Below, piece after piece: positions 9,325 through 20,781 of a DNA stretch of 64,000 nt (positions within the stretch are counted from its first letter, which is position 1; every line of letters starts with the position of its first letter). This DNA is from Diphasiastrum complanatum (Eukaryota; Streptophyta; Lycopodiopsida; Lycopodiales; Lycopodiaceae): NCBI GenBank assembly GCA_029204225.1, contig CM055101.1, positions 29,302,975 to 29,366,974 on the forward strand. The letters are read 5' to 3'. The position numbers and the translations under genes were made by a program. The notes beneath the pieces were generated by a model. The model was not told the origin of the DNA. It saw only the letters and a list, made by a program, of their open reading frames with translations, and searched no databases.

Positions 9325-10082
9325 TTTTTCATCGGGCCGCAAGTGTGAGAATGTACAATGTCTAACAATCCTCTAGCAATATGGTGATGGCTTGATTTAA
9401 ATGGTTTCTTAGTCTATTTATCAACTAGACAGTCTTGAGAGACATGTAACTCGACTTTATCACGAGGATAGTCGAGATCAAGAACAATAGATTGTCTAGA
9501 CATTTGTTGTACAACAGCATGATTCAAGTGCGAAGTCTATAATGCCAAAGTAAACTTTTATTTGCATGAATAGCAGTATTGAGTGCCTGACTAGAGGCAA
9601 AAAAACAATGACTCAATTTATACAGATATCCATGTCTCTTTTTTATTGCTAGGATCTTGCCTATCCTATCAATTACTTTGCACTGATCACATTTAAATTC
9701 TACTCTATGTCCTAGATCTGTGATTCTGCTTACAGAGAGCAGATTTGTAGATAAATTTGGTACATACAAGACTTTAGAGAGTAGCTTAGATTGATCATTT
9801 GCAAAACTTAATCTTACAGGGGCCTTTACCTTTAATAGTTTGTGTGCTATTGTCACCAAGGTGAACATATTTTGGGTACTGTAAGGTGTATAGGACTCAA
9901 AACAACCAATGAGATTGGTCATGTACTGAGTAACTTCGGAATCTAGGAACCAAGAACTATCGCTAGATGCTCCTTGATGGCTGGTCATGAAGGCATCATG
10001 ATTTGCTTCTTGAATAGGTTGTGGAGCTTCTGCAGCTACATTTGCCACTTGATTCGACTGCCCCTTGCTGTTGTTCTTCGCT
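9325..10082 (-). pseudogene. Ty1/copia gag-end, protease and integrase N-terminus, inverted relative to the gag at 8698
   Basis: On the minus strand a frame from about 10080 reads a Lys/Asn/Gln-rich gag end, then SSWFLDSEVTQYM, where the protease active site D-S-G has become D-S-E, then LYVPNLSTNLLSVSRITDLG and the pre-integrase motif LLWHYRLRT. Past the stop at 9524, integrase-like sequence continues in decayed form (VHSHTCGPM near 9330, the region of the first catalytic Asp). It meets the plus-strand gag of element C head-on at about 9323, and its upstream end meets TNP2 sequence at about 10083. The substituted active-site glycine and internal stops show it is dead. Confidence 0.7.
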
Positions 10083-10084
10083 TG

Positions 10085-11275
10085 CAGTATCCAGCAGTCT
10101 TGTACAAAAATCAGCGCAAATACTTGCCACCTAATCATCCTTTTCGAAGGTTGAATAGGCAATTTTTTGGAGGGCGATGAGATAATCCTCTAACTACACC
10201 ACCACCCCCATGCATGAGAGTAGCAGAATGGCATGGTGAATGGCTTAAACATCAGGATGTTAATTCTTCATGGAATGAATCCATTGATGGTATGAAATGG
10301 TTGTCTATTTTTCATAAATTACCCTATTGGAGGAATTCATTGATAATCCATCTATTGGATCATATGCACATATTCAAAAACGTCGATGAATCCTTATGGA
10401 ACCACATCATTGGCATAAAAGACAACTCCACAGCTCATAAAGATCTACAAGCGGCCGATGTGAAAAGACCCTATTGGATTCAATACACCGAAGGTGGAGA
10501 TGAGACTCTACCTAGTGTGTCATGGATTCTTACAAAAGAGCAACTCTCATATGTTAAACATGTCATAAAACAAATAAGAACTCCAACAGGCTATGCACAT
10601 TCTTTATGCAAATCATTTACCAAAGATGGTAAATTAAGTGGTTTGAAATTGCATGATTGGCATAAGATATTGCAATTCATACTTCCATTTTCTATTCGAG
10701 GTCCCTTTAACGATGACGTACGAAATATGCTTTACAATTTGTCATCGATGATTAGGTTTGTATATTTTTCTAAGAACTTGTATAAATATGTGTTATTTCA
10801 ATATTTTTATGTGTTAAACAACCTTATGTACTATCAATCTTGCAATTGGATTTCCTCAAAAGAAATAAAAAATAGTGAATTGGATTCCATGAAAATCCAA
10901 ATGATCGAAATGATATGTTTGTTGGAAAGAGATTTTCCAACTTCTTTTTTGGATATACAAGTTCATCTTCTAGTGCATTTGTTCGAAGGAGTATCAATTG
11001 AAAAACCTGTGCACACGAGATGGATGTTTTACCTTGAGCACTTTATGAAAGTTTTGAAGGACTTTGTGAGACAAAAGACAAGGCGAGAAGGTAGCGTTGT
11101 AGAAAGTTGGCCTGTATAGGAATTTTTGTTTTATATCACCGAAATAATCTCACAATTGCATCCTGCAAGTCCAAAAATGTGGTGTGAAGAAGAAGATGAA
11201 CGTATTAAGGGTGAAGTACCACAAGGAAATGGTGTGCAAAAGAGACTTGCACCTCAATTAAAAAAGAGATAATTG
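10085..11275 (+). pseudogene. TNP2-type CACTA transposase, C-terminal half of the catalytic region
   Basis: The frame starts mid-protein with YKNQRKYLPPNHPFR, then FGGR, then SIFHKLPYWRNSLIIHLLDHMHIFKNV, the stretch that in Tnp2 transposases (Transposase_21) carries the conserved D/E-H-M-H. It continues to GLKLHDWHKILQF and a probable intron at about 10756-10850 (donor GTTTGTAT). The next exon encodes PTSFLDIQVHLLVHLFEG and PVHTRWMFYLEHFMKVLKDFVRQK, a DUF4218-like tail. TNP2 is the enzyme that cuts and joins CACTA ends. The N-terminal half is missing, replaced at about 10083 by inverted copia sequence. A TAG after WPV (11117) breaks the frame. Confidence 0.7.
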
Positions 11276-11639
11276 ACACGTTATTATATAATTGTGTACA
11301 AATAGAAAAGTGGATTTTAAGGTATGAAGAAGCCAAAAAGGAAAGAAACATAACATTGAAACGGAAAAAAAATATCAATCGAAGAAGAAGGAGGGCATTG
11401 GAGAACGACGAAGCTTTGGAGCCTTTACCTTCAAAATGCTCTCGTGAATGGATTTTTGATACGATGCTAAAAACATCCGAAAACGGAAAAGAAGTGACAA
11501 ATTAGAATGGGAATTTGTTTGCGGATGTGGATGGAAGGTTAGTGTAATATTGTTTTTGTGAAGTTTTGTCTTTGTACTACTCAATATATGAATAGTATTT
11601 CTAATTACACACATTTGTTTTTTTTTTGTGTTTTAGTTT

Positions 11640-12537
11640 ACATTATACACTGCCATGTGGGCATATAGACACCATGACCGTATTGAGAGAGTTGACAACA
11701 AGTGTCATACATATGATTGTGGTATAGTGGCCAACTTTCAACAAGAGAGTTGTTCTAGTGCGAGGGACCATAATGTCATTTCGGACGACCTAGACTATGT
11801 CGGCACATTGCAACATATTTATGAAGTCGATTATGAGACTAACGACAAATACTTTATTTTTGATGTAAAATGGTTTAAGGTCATCTATTGTGGAAGCAAC
11901 ACCACAATTAGAAATGATAACTCAAAGTTTTTTCAAATTGACTCAATAAAATGTATATCGATGGACTCTCATGACACTTTAGTATTGCCACGACATTACG
12001 AACAAGTGAGACTCTAAAATTCCAATGTCATTAATATTCGCAATCCAATTATTTATGTATCAATCTTATAAGACTAACTTAATTTTTTTTAATTCTTTGG
12101 CATATTATATTCCATCCAGATCGAATAGACCCAAGATGGTGGTATGTGATCCAACTTAATGCAAGAAAACGACGTGTGTTTGAAGAAAAAGATATTGCTG
12201 AATTGGATATACATGACGAACCACCACCCATTGGTGACATTTTGGAAGAACCTGAACCACTCATCCAAACTACAAATGATGTCGAAATGATGGGAGAAGA
12301 AGGTACAAATGGAAATGATGAGATCCCTACGATCGTACAAGACCAAATTAGGGGTAATTTGAGGCCCCCACATTTGGATGAGATAGAATTAGAAGAAGAG
12401 GTGATTGAATATGAGGGTAGCTCACATCATCAAAGAGACACAATCAAAAATTTACGATTATACCTAGACCTAAATTCAGATGAGTGTCAAGACTGGTGTG
12501 ATGACGAGAATGACGTAAATGATGAGAATGATCTATG
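11640..12537 (+). pseudogene. TNP2-type transposase 3' exons: DUF4216-like domain and acidic tail
   Basis: A first open segment (11655-12017, 120 codons) contains DLDYVGTLQHIYEVDYETND and VKWFKVIYC, the pattern of the DUF4216 domain that follows DUF4218 in plant TNP2 proteins. A second segment (about 12110-12537) starts with DPRWWYVIQLNARKRRVFE, matching the normal end of that domain, and finishes in a very acidic tail of about 90 residues rich in D, E and N. The break between them (12015-12110) has an AT-rich, intron-like character. This continues the gene at 10085 in the same order and strand as intact TNP2 genes. Confidence 0.6.
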
Positions 12538-12959
12538 ATTATTAATACTTAAATTCACTTGCACTCCTTGCGGCTATGTCCTATTTCATAATGTCACAAC
12601 ATATTTCCCCTATGGCGTGTAGGTTTTTCCATGCAAGTTGGAAAGATTATAACCTCGCCTTTAACGGGAAAAAAGTAAGGGCTACACACCTTCCTAGAAT
12701 TGGGAATTTTAACTATCTACATTTCACCTTTGTATATTAAGTAATTACTAATATATGTGGTAAAATATGATATTGCTTTGACTAAAATGAAAATGATGAA
12801 TTATATTTGATTTCTTACTATGTTAGATAACGTATTCCAATAATTAAAAAAATTGAAACAACACAAACTCACTGATAAACTCACTCGAAGCTTAAGTGCA
12901 AATGTGCAATTGCTTGCTCTTTAAACGCTTGCTCTCTTTTTATTGAATATTGTTGTCAC
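12538..12959 (+). other. Intergenic, no gene seen
   Basis: AT-rich DNA after the TNP2 acidic tail. No frame has recognisable domains. The next feature is the compound microsatellite block. Confidence 0.5.
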
Positions 12960-13220
12960 ATGCACAAGCAATCAAAAAATAACACTATATTACACAATTG
13001 GACCATTATTATAAGCAAATTCAAACATACAATTATCATCAAATACTATCTAGTCATCTACTACTCTAATCTTAATCAAAACACACTCACACACACACAC
13101 ATACACACTTTCTCTCTCTCTCATTATAAATCTGATATAAATTTTCTATCAAACACTATTTATTTATCTCTCTTAAATATCCTAAACTAATGCATAATAC
13201 AAAACACAGATACACACACA

Positions 13221-13285
<65 letters not shown>

Positions 13286-13323
13286 CTTAAATTTAAAATG
13301 CAGAACACAACACATACACACTT

Positions 13324-13390
<67 letters not shown>

Positions 13391-13484
13391 TTAAATTTTA
13401 AATCAATGCAAAATGTTAAACATACACACACACAAACACACACACACACAATCTATTCATCTACTACTCTAAATCTTAATCAAA

Positions 13485-13544
<60 letters not shown>

Positions 13545-13672
13545 CATTATCTTAAATTCAAAATGCAAGACACAATACATACACACTTCTTCCCTCTTCT
13601 CTCCACCCCCTTATCTCTCTCAAATCTTAAATCTTTAATCTTAAATCAATGTAAAATGCTAAACATGTTCAC

Positions 13673-13709
<37 letters not shown>

Positions 13710-14076
13710 TCTCTCTCATCTATCATTCTTAGTCCTAAATAAATATAAATCTAACAATCTATTACTACCATAGACAATGCATTTATCTATAATCTTAAAT
13801 TCTAAATCAATGCAAAATGTTAAACACACACACACATCTTCTCTTTCTCTTTTTTTTTTCTCTCTCTCTCACACACATGCACATTATAAATTTAACAATC
13901 TATTACCACCCAACACTATCTATATCTATTTGTCTATTAACCTTAATTATAGATCAATGCAAAATTCAAAACACATACACATCCTCTCAAACACACACAT
14001 ACACTGTCTTAAATAATTCTAACAATCTATTATAAACATTATCAAAAATCAATCTATTATAAACACTATCACAATC

Positions 14077-14140
<64 letters not shown>

Positions 14141-14430
14141 TTTTTTTAAAAAAAAAGAACAAAACATTAACTCCAAAATCTTTCAAGATCTTCAAGCATA
14201 CATCTACACTCCACCTATTCTCTCTCTTTCTCTCTCACAAATTACAAATCTAATAATATATTATTAATAAACTATCCTAAATAGTACTAACAATCCATTA
14301 CAAGACCATTCAAAACCATTTTTATACTAACAATATTCAAAACTATTTTAAATCAATGCAAAATTTAAAAACACATACACATATAACACACACACACACT
14401 ATCTCTATCGCTTTCTATTTTTCACACTCT
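12960..14430. repeat. Compound microsatellite block built from a repeated CT/AC/AT unit
   Basis: Long (CT)n tracts at about 13226-13252, 13338-13387, 13482-13541, 13678-13706 and 14080-14133, with (AT)n at 13253-13280 and several short (CA)n runs. Between the tracts a unique-looking sentence recurs with variation: 'cttaaat..taaatcaatgcaaaatg.taaacacacacac', near 13289, 13390, 13551, 13640, 13790, 13950 and 14350. The block is therefore a decayed minisatellite of roughly 100-170 bp units, each containing its own microsatellite. ORFs here (Ser-Leu or Glu-Arg repeats) are artefacts. Confidence 0.8.
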
Positions 14431-14750
14431 CTATCTCTTCTCAAAACAAACAAACAAACACCAACCTCAAACAAACAAACAAAAAGCAAAACAAACATAA
14501 ATCAGGCACCAACCTCAAACACTGATCTTGAAGCACTGATCTTGAAGCACCCTCAAGCACTAACCTTCAAGTCCTCAAGCATTGATCTTCAATTGCCTGC
14601 AATCACCCTCAATCGCTCCAATGTGCTCCAACCTACAGAAAAACAGAGTAAGAGAGAAGACGCTAGATCGCGCAAATACGAAAAACCAAACAATGTTGAC
14701 CCTCCAAAAGTAGTCCACAAATATAACATGCATTGTACTCGATGTAGTTA
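14431..14750. repeat. Short degenerate repeats of a CAAGCACTGATCTTGAAG-like unit
   Basis: Between 14510 and 14590 a unit of about 20 bp (cactgatcttgaagcac and variants) recurs four or five times, after (CAAA)n-like runs at 14447-14500. The plus-strand ORF across it (14356-14751) is low-complexity and I do not call it a gene. Confidence 0.45.
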
Positions 14751-14754
14751 AACC

Positions 14755-16100
14755 TGCATAGTTCATAAACCAAATTAAACATAAGCTTAGTTAACTATAC
14801 TCAAACGTTAAACTCTAAAATGGATTAGATTCATTATATAGATACCTGAACATTCGCTTAAATAGGGGTAGTCATGCATCGTCCACATTAGAATTCCACG
14901 AACAACGAAGCTCCTTTGTTGTAAAGGTCTCGAGATGTCGTAAGCGTGAATACCATTCCAAAGAATACACAATTCATTGACCAAAGGTGCAAGATACACA
15001 TCCATGTTCTTGGCCTTCTACTTTCTTGAAATCAATAAAGCCAATGACAAGTGTCCCGTTTTAATACTCAACCATGGAGATATGTTATAATTAACGAGCA
15101 CAACTAGCCATGTGGACCAAGTTGATGCTTGAACGCTAAATGGATTTATGCCATCCATAGCATGGCCAAATATCAAATTACGAGGTTCGTAACCCGGGCC
15201 ATTGGTCTTCAATATGTTTCCATGCAGGTGAATCACTTGGTACTCGCATCACATCATCTGTAGATCGATTTTTGACATGCCAATCCATTAGTTGTGCCAA
15301 AAATCTACATCGAAATAAACATTGCAATTGCGGGATAATTGGAGAATGTCGTAACACTTTTCGTGGCACTTTATCCCCTTGTAAGTCATCTTGAAAACAT
15401 GAAGCGTTACACATTGGACATTGAAGTTTTTCTGAATGCTCACCTCTATATAGAACATGGTCTTCCGAACATGCATGTATTGTGTCATAATCCATTCCAA
15501 GCACAGTCATCATCTTTCGTGCTTCTTTTTGTGTTTTGGGTATCACATTTTCTTTTGAAAGTATTCGATGCAACAACCTAAAAAAAGAGCAATGTGGCTT
15601 GTTAGAAAAGAAAAAAAATTAACTTAATGTAAATACGCTATAAAGTACAATAATTGTGTTATGCATTGAGTACCCGAATAATGATGCCACACTACGATCA
15701 ATCCATTTGTATGTTGCTTGAAGGTTTAGAATAAGAATTGATGTAGCTAGTCTTGAAATGGATGCTCCAGGATATAGAGGAGTGTCTGTCTCCTTGCACA
15801 ATAGAATCTCGTCTTCATCCATCTCAAATTGTTCGTGATCTCCATTTTCATTAGAAGATGCATGCATATCATCATTCTCATTTGTTTCAAAGTAAGATTC
15901 AAACATGTTGTGCATTGCTTCATCATGTTGCATCTCATCATCATAATCATTAGAATCAAGTTGATTACTCTTTTTTCCAATTGTGTTTGCCTCTTCAATT
16001 TGTTTCATTCTTTGTCTTCTCATATCTATCAAAACTTGACGTTGATTGTAACTAAACACGAATGGACCAACTCCGTGGAATGGCATTCGATGTATTGGCT
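14755..16100 (-). pseudogene. TNP2-type CACTA transposase, N-terminal half
   Basis: Several exon-like open segments in order on the minus strand. The start, 16086-15640, has an acidic N-terminus ending in LYPGASISRLATSILILNLQATYKW. A 15576-15178 segment has KEARKMMTVLGMDYDTIHACSEDHVLYRG and CPMCNASCF (the Cys-x2-Cys zinc motif of Tnp2) and then DVMRVPSDSPAWKHI. Later segments (15236-14808) include the region matching IWGIxAYD...FVVRGILMWTMHDYPYLSECSG, the core of Transposase_21. Gaps between segments carry GT-AG-like borders, but stops inside (for example after LRTS at 15180) show decay. Downstream catalytic and DUF4218 parts are absent. Its relative at 24757-26960 has the same exon order. 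Confidence 0.7.
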
Positions 16101-16600
16101 ACACACATGAAACAAATTCCATAAGTGATATATATAGATTGACGAAGATTATAATAAAAAATAATCATATAAAGTTAACAAACCTCAACATCTTCCAAAT
16201 TCGATGGCTGACCTTCTTCTTTTCATCCAAACTTCCACAAATGATTTTCAACAATGCACCTCTCACGCATCTTTTGTCCATCACACTTGAGACATGTGCA
16301 CTATATTTTATTTTGAAAATATTTTTTCTACAAGAAACAAAAATCAAGTACATGTCACTTTAGCACAATAGTTTAACTTATAATAACAAAGTCTTTATGA
16401 ACAAGAAAACATGCATGTTTATTACTTACCTTGTTAACTTGCGTAGTGTCTTCATCGCTAGATTGATCTGAATGTAATTCATCTCATTGTGATAAACTAC
16501 ATAAATGCATAAGTACAAAACACAAATAACATAAAATTATTTTATGATTCTAATGTTTTAAATTTTAGTATATGTTGTCACTTATATGATTCTTTTGCAT
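16101..16600. other. Region upstream of a minus-strand TNP2 and a plus-strand TNP1 gene; no gene seen
   Basis: AT-rich DNA lying between two divergently transcribed transposase genes. It would be the place for shared promoters, but I can point to no convincing TATA box or repeat. Short ORFs have no recognisable content. Confidence 0.4.
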
Positions 16601-16604
16601 CTTG

Positions 16605-17610
16605 GTGCAGGCTGTAAACGCATATCTCTCTTCTTTTGTTTGTACAGGTATGAAAGTCTCACTCCAATATGCATTAAAGTTCTGTAGTTGATTTTCTTTT
16701 CTACTTCATTTCAATATATTAGGGTTTAGGGTAATGTATTGTATGTTTATGAATGTAGTAATTATGTTGGGATTAGGCAGTGGTGAAAGCTCGGGAGATT
16801 ATGCTAAAAATTTATATGAATCATTAACTCCTAAGCAAAAAGCAGAACTGCAAAGTATGCTTAGCCGAGATGAGGGCGGTCCCTCACAAGTGGCCGCAGC
16901 TCCCGCCCTCATCAAAGAGTCATCCACAAATCCTTATTATGACTTGGATCCTCAGGGTAATATAATTGCCAACAGAAAAGGGAGGGTGGTTTTGTACTGG
17001 CTCTATTCTTTATGCCAACGCCATTTTGGCGACAAATTGTTTAGTAAATGGTCCGAACAACCTGCTGCCAATAAACAACAGGTTATTGGTATCCTTCGTG
17101 ACGAATTTCAACAAGAAGAAAAATTTGAGGAGAAGGAAATTCATAAGCATATGAGCTTATGGATTAGTTATCGTCGTGATATGGCATGACGAGCTTATAG
17201 GAACGGGCAATCCAAGCCCTCCTGGTGTTCAAGAAGTTATTGGAACTGTGTAACAGTTGATGAACGAACACCAGATAGATACAAGATGCAAAAAGATGTC
17301 GTGACCGCTATGATGCATGGGATAGGCAATCCTAGATTGGTCTCGAGCGCAAAGGCGGGATTGCAAGCAAGCATGGTAAGTGAAACTACACTACTCTTAT
17401 AGTTTATCTTTGATTTCATATGCTTTTATTTTTTAATATGCATTATGACTAGCTGCGCCCTAAATTAATCACAACTTAAATTGAATGCATGGATAGTTGG
17501 CGGACTATGGACGTTTGCGAGCTAAGGAGGAGTACGAATTTGCCTTCAGGGAATCATACGACGCATTAGTCGACAAACTAAAGAGCGAGGGTCATCCTCC
17601 AAATGTAAGT
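16605..17610 (+). pseudogene. TNP1-type (Ptta/En/Spm, Transposase_24-like) transposase gene
   Basis: First exon: the likely start is the Met at 16764 (MLGLGSGESSGDY...), followed by YESLTPKQKAELQSM, then YYDLDPQGNIIANRKGRVVLYW and SKWSEQ, then HKHMSLWISYRRDMA. A TGA at 17187 breaks the frame, but homology continues (DERTPDRYKMQKDV...SSAKAGLQASMV) to a clear donor GTAAGT at 17372. The second exon begins after AG at 17495 (LADYGRLRAKEEYEFAFRESYDAL) and ends at donor GTAAGT at 17606. Proteins of this type bind CACTA subterminal repeats. Homologous genes lie at 40681 and 42120 (palindrome arms) and, more distantly, at 53080-54205, where exon structure matches. The internal stop makes this copy a pseudogene. 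Confidence 0.7.
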
Positions 17611-18345
17611 GCTAGTTTTTGTATTCATACTAATGTGGTTTGTATTCCGATGTTAGTATTATTTAATTTAATACGATCAAGCATTAAATAGTAATGTAGT
17701 TTGTTTGCTTGTTTTCATGCAAACTGGACGTCACGACGACAATGAGTAGATTAGGTTTATAAGTTTTAGTTGATGTTAGATCTAGAAAGACTCATGCGAC
17801 AATTAAAGCACCAATTTTGTAATACATTGGTTGATATTATGAAAATATTATTATTGCAAATGATTGTGCTATATTGCCATTGCTTTTATATGTGCAATGT
17901 TCTTCTTAAAAAAATTGCAATGTCGAATTTTGAGATGTGGATTGACGTAACAACCAACTAAGAATTCCAAACCATGTGCATCATATATAGAAATCTAAAT
18001 GAAATTTATGATGTGCATAAAGCAATGCAATAGAGTATTGTCATTCATAATGAACATGAAATAATGCAATAAAACATAGAATGAAAAGTAATTTAAGAAT
18101 GAAAAATACCTCATGCTTAGCTTGTTGTTTGATCCAAATGTTGAATGCAACTCAAAAATATTGTTTCAAAAACAATTCATGAACATCGCTTCTCCAAGAA
18201 CCCAACTCCAAGAACAGCTCGATAAAAATGCGTGCGCTATTTTTTATGCGTTTTTTATTTTTATTTTTACCTAATTATAAGAGACGTCGCAAGGTAAGAA
18301 AATTCAACTAATTGAAGGGAAGCACATGATTCCGGAATTGTGGCA
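17611..18345. other. Probable intron or 3' region of the TNP1 gene; no exon recognised
   Basis: AT-rich, low in open frames. The equivalent DNA (about 17510-18345) is missing from both TNP1 copies in the palindrome, where exon 2 joins directly to sequence like 18346-18490. Nothing else is recognisable. Confidence 0.45.
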
Positions 18346-18500
18346 CACACAATACAAACAAGTGCACAAAAATTAAAAGCTCAACAGGCAAGAACTTCTT
18401 TCTTGTTATCAACCTCAACAACGGAGTTTGCCCCACACTGTTGTACTCACTCGTTTTGGTCACTCCCTGCTATTGCTGTTGCTGCATGGTTCCACAAAAA
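18346..18500 (+). repeat. Segment shared with the palindrome centre (41600-41750)
   Basis: 'aagtgcac.aaaattaaaagctcaac' and 'actcactcgttttggtcactccctgctattgctgttgctgcatgg' are found here and, with a few changes, at 41612-41745 and inverted at 41960-42095. It marks the same transposon family in a third location and lets the deletion in the palindrome copies be defined. Confidence 0.65.
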
Positions 18501-18733
18501 AGCCCAAATGTTGTAGGGAGAGAGCATGTGGTGACATTCTGGAGTAGGATATAATCGTGTGGTTCGGAAATTTTGATTAGCACTCTATAATGTTGTCTCT
18601 GTTTTTCTCTTCACGTGTGTTTAGGGTCGGTGTGGGTGGGGGTGTGTGTGCGCACGTGTGTTTGTGTGTGTTTGTGCATGTGTTTCATGCTACTGGTTTA
18701 CGGTTTGTGTTATATATTAATTTATGTTTCATG

Positions 18734-18736
<3 letters not shown>

Positions 18737-18798
<62 letters not shown>
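18737..18798 (+). repeat. (GA)31 microsatellite
   Basis: About 62 bp of uninterrupted GA dinucleotides, preceded by a GT-rich stretch (18620-18690). Arg-Glu ORFs across it are artefacts. Confidence 0.95.
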
Positions 18799-18801
<3 letters not shown>

Positions 18802-18823
18802 ATACATCTAACATTTTCAACTT

Positions 18824-19860
18824 TTGCAGAAGAAGGAACATAAGTTGGTTTCAAGAAAAAGAGTTGCAAGAGAGATCGAGAATATTATTGATAGGATAAA
18901 TCACATGAATATTGATTTTGGATCATCATTGGCCCTAGATGATGCTCTTGTTGATGATGACCCTTTGCATGATATAATTAGTTCATCAATGCCTTGTGAT
19001 TCAATCCATGTCTCCAAATCTCTAGAACGTTCCTACCACCCAACCACATGTATTCTAGATGTTGCACATGAGTCCTCCACGATTCTCCAGGTGGATTCCA
19101 CAAACTTGACCACTCCTTTAAAAAAAAGAACACGTCTTGGACGTATTATGACTAGTTTGAAAGATAATTGCATGTTACTACGCACTGTTGATGTGTCAAA
19201 AGACATTCTAGGTCCTTTGTCTAACCTTCCTCTTCCACCTAGCTTGCAACCATTAGTAAAAACTTTTATTAGAAGTAGATATTCGTGTGGGCCACTCCAA
19301 TCACCATTACTATTAAATGGAACACCATCTACGTATTCGGGTTGAATGTACATGATCATGCCTAGTGAACACTTTCCTGAGGCTGGTTTGGGCCTTTTTG
19401 CATTGAGTAGTATTGAGGTCCCTTTAAATAGTGTTATGACATTGATGCCAAATGCAGGACATCAATACAATTGGGGTGATTGACATGCTTTGTGTCGTCA
19501 CCAATGGAGGATGGAAGTATATGGCTTGAATTCAAATGCCTATTCTGTAGAGGAGCAACGCATGCAAGGAGGCAACATCTCAAGGGAAAATCGTACATAC
19601 ATTGATGGACGTCCAAATGTGCATGGAAACATTGCTGCATATATAAATAGTTCCATTGGCCACTCTCTATTGACGAATTGTATTTTCATCAAACGGAATT
19701 TTGACATTTCGAAGGAAGGCTATTTGGTGTTTGCAGTCAGTGTGCAATCAATCGGACACCGTTTGACAAATGAATTGAAGCATCATAGTTCTAGTAGTAG
19801 GGCAACCTCAGAGCAAGAGGATAGGTCTGTCAGAACACTGTGAATTGGAAGCCAAGAAGA
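18824..19860 (+). pseudogene. Transposon-associated ORF ending in a SET-domain-like segment
   Basis: A first open part (18824-19345, 173 codons) is basic then Ser/Leu-rich and unassigned. After a TGA the same reading continues with FPEAGLGLFALSSIEVP, like the GxGLFA start of a SET domain, and, after another stop, NRTYIDGRPNVHGNIAAYINSSIG and TNCIF, resembling the central SET motif (GNxARFINHSCxPNC), then YLVFAVSVQSIG, like the strand before GEEL. SET domains transfer methyl groups to lysine using S-adenosylmethionine. The catalytic NHS core is altered here (NSS) and no C-terminal GEELxxxY is present. A complementary C-terminal SET-like segment sits at 26830-27345. The call is inference from motif order. 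Three breaks show it is not functional. Confidence 0.45.
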
Positions 19861-20781
19861 GATTTGTGTAAAAAGCCCTGGTTTGGGATTTGGGAGCACA
19901 AAATCAAAGATTTCTCTCTATTTTGAGCGGTTTTTTCAAGCTGTAAAAACCCAGAGGAGGGCGCCCTAGCAGTGCGAGTCAGATCAGAAGAGGCTGTGGA
20001 CAACCGCAACTCAGAGAGAGAGAGATCGTTGAGGAATCCTCAGGGCAGCCATAGTTGTGAAAAGAGAGGGAAGCTGGCCGCGAGGAGAGAAGTCGCGACT
20101 TCGTTCGCGCGTGGAACCAAGGTAGAAGCCTAGCATTTTGGAGTGAGCCGTGTTTGCAGGCGCGTTGATCAATGCACAAAACCATCTAGGACTGTAGGAT
20201 GAGTCCCTATGAAGATCAATGATAGAGATCGTGCTTTTGGAAAGCAGTGTGAGCCATTGGATCGGAATTAGCCATTGGATGACAACTAAAGGGGCTATGA
20301 AAGTTTGAAGGGCAATTGGGCCTTCAACTTTATTAAAAATTTTCATACTGAAATTGGAGTTGGGTCCCTTCACAAGTGAAGAGTGAAGTTTCTTCAAGGT
20401 GAAGAAACAGTTCAAAAACAAAGAAAATCTCTATTTTTGGGTCTTTTGCCTGTCTTGACCCAAACGAAAGGGTATAACCTCCAAACGAAGGGCACCCGGA
20501 CTATACCTGCAAATACGGTACAGCAAAACAGAGTGATTGCAGTGGGGAAAGTGTTCAGAGTGCGCCAAAAGTGATTTCACCATTCCACTGAGCACCTAGT
20601 TGGGAGTTGACGACTGAGTGCATTTCGGAAGGCGACGCCGATTTGGCTTTCAAATTGGTGGAAAAGTGATGAGTGGCCTGGTAAGGGAAAAAGTGCAGGT
20701 CATCATTTTCAACTTCTGACATCGCAGTTGGCCTCGGCATACTGTTTTTAGCCTACAGCAGAAGTTTCAAGTAGTTTTGCA
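19861..20781 (+). other. 5' region (decayed LTR and leader) of copia element D
   Basis: Lies between the SET-like pseudogene and the gag ATG at 20782. It has LTR-like features: GA-rich stretches at 20010-20060, T runs at about 19920 and 'gagggcgccctagc' at 19959. I cannot define LTR ends and see no convincing tRNA primer site. Because the 3' end of the element is also missing, the LTR cannot be checked against a second copy. Confidence 0.4.

Noticed and set aside
9974-10180. Plus-strand 68-codon ORF
   Set aside because: Its first part is the complement of the copia protease fragment and its end is TNP2 sequence; it is a junction artefact.
13156-13555. ORFs encoding Arg-Glu or Ser-Leu repeats (also at 18590, 56163-56469 and 56689-56994)
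   Set aside because: They are translations of CT/GA microsatellites.
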